In this document: positions 43,197 to 46,108 of the stretch, piece after piece
How the letters are laid out: each line of letters starts with the position of its first letter
Position numbering within the stretch: position 1 is the first letter of the stretch
Assembly: GCA_020200135.1 (NCBI GenBank)
Contig: JAIVJI010000090.1
Coordinates: forward strand, 1 to 46,108
Length of the DNA stretch: 46,108 nt
Source of the DNA: Acidobacteriota bacterium
Lineage (GTDB): Bacteria > Acidobacteriota > Blastocatellia > Pyrinomonadales > Pyrinomonadaceae
Direction: 5' to 3'
The notes under the pieces: generated by a model
Databases searched by the model: none
The model's input: only the letters and a program-made list of their open reading frames with translations
What the model was told of the DNA's origin: nothing
Translations under genes and position numbers: made by a program

Positions 43197-43218
43197 GACT
43201 TTAAACTGTTCCGAGATT
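43183..43218. repeat. 18-bp tandem duplication across the aat stop
   Basis: Two adjacent 18-bp units (43183-43200, 43201-43218) sharing AAACTGTTC/TGAGA with three mismatches. The first carries the aat stop, the second (read backwards) the last codons and stop of the convergent chaperone gene. Confidence 0.65.
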
Positions 43219-44076
43219 TTTGTCGGCGTCGTCGCTCAGCTCACGCAGGAGCTTCGCGGTCGAGGCGGCGCGCGCGGCCCACCAGTCGGCGACCGCACCG
43301 TGGGCGCCGCGGCGCCGGCGGTGGAGCGCGGCCCACGAGTCGGCCTCGGACGCGAGGCGCGAGAGGGCGCCCGCCGCGTCCTGACCCACGAGCGAGCGCA
43401 GCGCGAACAGACGCTCGCCCGCGCGGACGCCCGAGCCGAGTTCGCGCGCGGCGCGCGCGATGTCGTCGCGCAGGAGGATGACGCCCGTGCGCGCGGGCGC
43501 GAGCAGGGTCTTCAGGAACTCTTCCGCCGAGGACTCGCGCGGGTCGGCGAGCGCGGCCGCCTCGCGCAGGTGGAGCGGCAGAGTGTCCTGCCGCCCCAAC
43601 TCTTCCGCCTCCGCGTCGAGCGCCGCGGCGAGCGTCCTCCCCCACGCGCGGTAGAACGCCGGCGCGACCTGTTCGAGCTTGTCGAGGTAGACGGGGAGCC
43701 AGCTCAAAAGGTGCTCCCAGAGGAACGCGCGCCGCGCGCCGCGCAGAGACTCACGCCGCTGCCCCTCGCCCGCCGCGCCTTCCGCCTCGGCGAGCGACGC
43801 GTAAGCCCCGAGCATCAGCGCGAGGTGGTCCGGCTCCGGCGGCACGGCCCGCCCGAGCGCCGTTAAAAACCCCGCCACGCGCTCGCGCGCCTCGCCGCCC
43901 AGCATCCCCTCCGCCCCGAGGTAGACGGACGCGTAAGGGTAGAGCCTGAAGACGAACACGTCCGCGTAGTCGGCCGCCGTCGGCACTTCCCCCAACCCCA
44001 AAGCCTCCGCCACGCGCGCCGCCCCCGCCCGCCCCGGCGGCTCGGCCAACACCGCGAGTGCGCGAAAGATTTCCAA
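43201..44076 (-). CDS. TorD/DmsD-like chaperone for a molybdoenzyme
   Basis: A 291-residue all-helical cytoplasmic protein. The segments YPYASVYLGAEGMLGG, EPDHLALMLGAYASLAE and FLWEHLLSWLPVYLDKL follow the TorD-family pattern (E-P-D-H, then a helix with H and W). Such chaperones guard cofactor insertion and export of DMSO-reductase family enzymes. The C-terminal 110 residues are longer than in classical TorD. The start is TTG at 44076, 3 bp after the stop of the molybdopterin oxidoreductase gene; AGGGG overlaps that stop. This tight coupling supports the pairing. Confidence 0.78.
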   Translation of the reverse strand: MEIFRALAVLAEPPGRAGAARVAEALGLGEVPTAADYADVFVFRLYPYASVYLGAEGMLGGEARERVAGFLTALGRAVPPEPDHLALMLGAYASLAEAEGAAGEGQRRESLRGARRAFLWEHLLSWLPVYLDKLEQVAPAFYRAWGRTLAAALDAEAEELGRQDTLPLHLREAAALADPRESSAEEFLKTLLAPARTGVILLRDDIARAARELGSGVRAGERLFALRSLVGQDAAGALSRLASEADSWAALHRRRRGAHGAVADWWAARAASTAKLLRELSDDADKNLGTV

Positions 44077-44079
44077 CCC

Positions 44080-46108
44080 CTAGTCTGTTTTAACGGGCTC
44101 GGTTTCGCTTGGGAGTTTGTAGAACTCGCGCGCGGGCTTGAGGGGGCGGAGCAGCCAGTAGGGGCGGCGCGTGCCGTCGGGCGAGTAGAGGTCGGCGGGG
44201 CGCGTGAACTGGAGCCAGGCGCGGTAGACGGCGCGCGACTTCTCGGTGTCGACGTGGATGTCGCCGGGGCGGTCGCCGGCTTCGGCCTTGCGGACGCGGA
44301 CGGCCTGGTGCCAGCAGTGCATCCCCGAGACGGGGTCGGGGTGGACGGGGAAGGTCAGGTTCTGGTGGACGCCCACGTCCGACCACCAGATGCGCGCCGT
44401 GTCGGGGTCTGCGGACTCGTAAGGCTCGACGCCGCGCTCGCGCCTGAGCGCCCACTCGCTCCCCTTGTGTTCGAGCGCGACCGTCTGCATCAACTGCCGT
44501 TGCCCCTCGCCGTCGTGCGCGAGCTTCCAGCGCCCCATGTGGTGGCTGCACGCGACCACTTCCGGCCTGATGCCTTCGGTGACCCACGCGCGGAGGACGA
44601 AGTGGCCGGTCTCGGTCTCGACGCGCACGGCGTCGCCGGTCTTGACGCCGACCTGCGCCGCGTGGCGCGGGTGTATCCAGAGCGGGTTGGTGTGCGCGAT
44701 CTCGTCGAGCCACTTGGCGTTCGCCGAGCGGGTGTGAATCTGCACCGGCAGGCGGAAGGTCGAGATGAGCACGGTCTGGTCGGGGTTGAGCCTGTCCGGG
44801 TGGACGTGACTCTTGATGTAGGCGGGCACCGCGTACTCGTGCCAGCCCCAGTCGGCCAGAGTCTTCGAGTAGAACTCCAGACGACCCGAGGGCGTGGGGA
44901 ACCCGCGCAGGATGCGCTCGTCCACGCGGACGCCGACGAAGCGCCGCCCCTCCGCGTCGGCGTCGGGCGAAGGGACGGGGACGATGTTGGGCGAGGCGGG
45001 CTTCGGCGTCCGCGTGTAGACGCGGCCGAAGCGGTCGGTGCGCTCGTCGTCGAGCTCGTCCTCGGGCACCTCCTGCTCGTGGAGCGCGCCGGTCTTGCGG
45101 CCGATCTCGAACGCGCCGTAGCGGCGCATGAACTGGAGCGGCGTCAGCCCCTCCTCGGCCGCGCGGTCGGGCAGCCCCGGCACCGAGTGCTGGAAGATGT
45201 AGCCGTAGTACTCGTCGACGCTCAGCCGCTCGCCGGGGCGCGCCGCCGACTCGGCGAACTTGCGAATCCCCATCGAGCCGTCGGGGTCGATGCGCCACGT
45301 CAGCTCGAGCCAGAACTCGTTCTCCTCCCAGACCTCGCCGGGGTTGACCTCGCGCGTGTCCCTGACGGTCTCGCCCATGCGCTCGCGCGCGGCGCGAAGC
45401 ACCGGCTGGCGGAAGCCGAGCCACTGCGCGTCGTGCGTCTCGTAGGAGTGTATGTCGTGGCGCTCGGGGCCGTGCCCCATCGGCAGGACGTAGTCGGCGA
45501 AGTAGGCGGTCTCGTTCCACGTCGGGGTGAGCGCGACGTAACAACCTATAAGACTCTCGTCCCGCAAGACCTCTATCCAGGAGAAGCCGTCGGGGTTCGT
45601 CCAGACCGGGTTGTAGACGCGCGTGAAGTACGTGTCCACGCGCCCGCGCCCGTCCTTGAGGAAGTGCGGGAGCAGGAACGACAGCTCGTTCATCGCGAGC
45701 GGGAACTCGCGCGGCCACGTCAGCTCGTTCCAGCGCGGCGGGTGCGGCGGCGTGTAGACGGGTTTGGGGACGAACTTGTTCCACGCGTTCGGGAAGACGC
45801 CGCCCTCGGTCGCGACCGCGCCGAGCAGCGCGTTGACGAGGAAGAGCGTGCGCGCCACCTGCCAGCCGCCGCTGTTGCCCGCGGCGGCCGAGCGCCAGTT
45901 GTGACTTGAGAAGCGCTTGCCGGCGGTCGCGACCACCTTCGCGACCTCCTCGATCTGCGCCGCCTCGACGCCCGACTCCTTCGCCGCGTACTCGAAGGTG
46001 AACTCGGCGTAGAGGCTTCTCAGCACCTCCTCGAAGCCGTCGAAGCTCGTCTCAAGCTCCGGGTGCTCGACCGCCATGTACTCCTCCCAGTTCCACCAGC
46101 GGCGGACG
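44080..46108 (-). CDS. Molybdopterin oxidoreductase catalytic subunit (DMSO reductase family), partial
   Basis: The frame is open to the window edge, so the N-terminal part with the iron-sulfur site and the molybdenum ligand is outside. What is visible: molybdopterin domain (SSHNWRSAAAGNSGGW, NALLGAVATEGG, TPTWNETAYFADYVLPMG, then HDIHSYE) and the C-terminal dinucleotide-binding domain (HTNPLWIHPRHAAQVGVKTGD, VACSHHMGRW). The size of the insertions and the acidic region around 330-370 fit the large polysulfide/thiosulfate or selenate reductase-like group, but the substrate cannot be stated. The Met at 46077 is internal because conserved sequence (WWNWEEY) continues upstream of it. Followed by its TorD-like chaperone. 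Confidence 0.88.
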   Translation of the reverse strand, partial: VRRWWNWEEYMAVEHPELETSFDGFEEVLRSLYAEFTFEYAAKESGVEAAQIEEVAKVVATAGKRFSSHNWRSAAAGNSGGWQVARTLFLVNALLGAVATEGGVFPNAWNKFVPKPVYTPPHPPRWNELTWPREFPLAMNELSFLLPHFLKDGRGRVDTYFTRVYNPVWTNPDGFSWIEVLRDESLIGCYVALTPTWNETAYFADYVLPMGHGPERHDIHSYETHDAQWLGFRQPVLRAARERMGETVRDTREVNPGEVWEENEFWLELTWRIDPDGSMGIRKFAESAARPGERLSVDEYYGYIFQHSVPGLPDRAAEEGLTPLQFMRRYGAFEIGRKTGALHEQEVPEDELDDERTDRFGRVYTRTPKPASPNIVPVPSPDADAEGRRFVGVRVDERILRGFPTPSGRLEFYSKTLADWGWHEYAVPAYIKSHVHPDRLNPDQTVLISTFRLPVQIHTRSANAKWLDEIAHTNPLWIHPRHAAQVGVKTGDAVRVETETGHFVLRAWVTEGIRPEVVACSHHMGRWKLAHDGEGQRQLMQTVALEHKGSEWALRRERGVEPYESADPDTARIWWSDVGVHQNLTFPVHPDPVSGMHCWHQAVRVRKAEAGDRPGDIHVDTEKSRAVYRAWLQFTRPADLYSPDGTRRPYWLLRPLKPAREFYKLPSETEPVKTD

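Overview
The window is about 46 kb of very GC-rich bacterial chromosome. Long von Willebrand-A proteins, Oar-like TonB-dependent receptors with an N-terminal carboxypeptidase-regulatory domain, BlaI/M56 pairs, DUF983 and many secreted S8 and M28 peptidases point to Acidobacteriota, most likely class Blastocatellia. This is inference from family content; no rRNA or tRNA gene is visible. Coding density is high, and most very long antisense open frames are GC-driven shadows.

Left part (1-10.5 kb), mostly housekeeping: the tail of a VWA protein, lipB, a PLP-dependent threonine dehydratase, lipA, a P460-type cytochrome gene broken by an in-frame TGA, a zinc-type MDR dehydrogenase, a Spy/CpxP-like protein, dxs, a small ORF, DUF983, a phytanoyl-CoA dioxygenase-like protein and a UspA protein. 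Intergenic spaces here carry an unusual family of inverted repeats built from 7-nt words.

Middle part (10.5-28.8 kb), secreted proteolysis: a 600-bp regulatory-looking gap, then four tandem subtilases (two pairs of paralogues; the second carries SLH-type wall-binding modules, the third is broken by two deletions). Next come a cyclophilin-type isomerase and an M28 lipoprotein peptidase on the minus strand, a secreted protein interrupted at a G10 tract, and a hotdog thioesterase.

The most interesting part (28.9-36.2 kb) is a five-gene cluster: a BlaI-type repressor behind two tandem operators, an M56 (BlaR1-type) membrane metalloprotease whose C-terminus is a polysaccharide deacetylase domain lacking its catalytic residues, a secreted TIM-barrel glycosidase-like protein, a complete secreted deacetylase of the same family, and an outer-membrane receptor. 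It has the logic of the bla system (a dead copy of the enzyme as sensor, a live copy as output), but with a glycan deacetylase in place of a beta-lactamase.

Right part (36.2-46.1 kb): clpA and clpS, with aat 4 kb away, give the N-degron pathway. Between them lie a secreted hypothetical protein and a large beta-propeller protein with two unusual ten-cysteine modules. A TorD-like chaperone and a molybdopterin oxidoreductase cut by the window edge end the region.

Several genes carry lesions (premature stop, frameshifts, apparent internal deletions). They may be real decay or phase variation, or assembly errors in a GC-rich draft genome; sequence alone does not decide.
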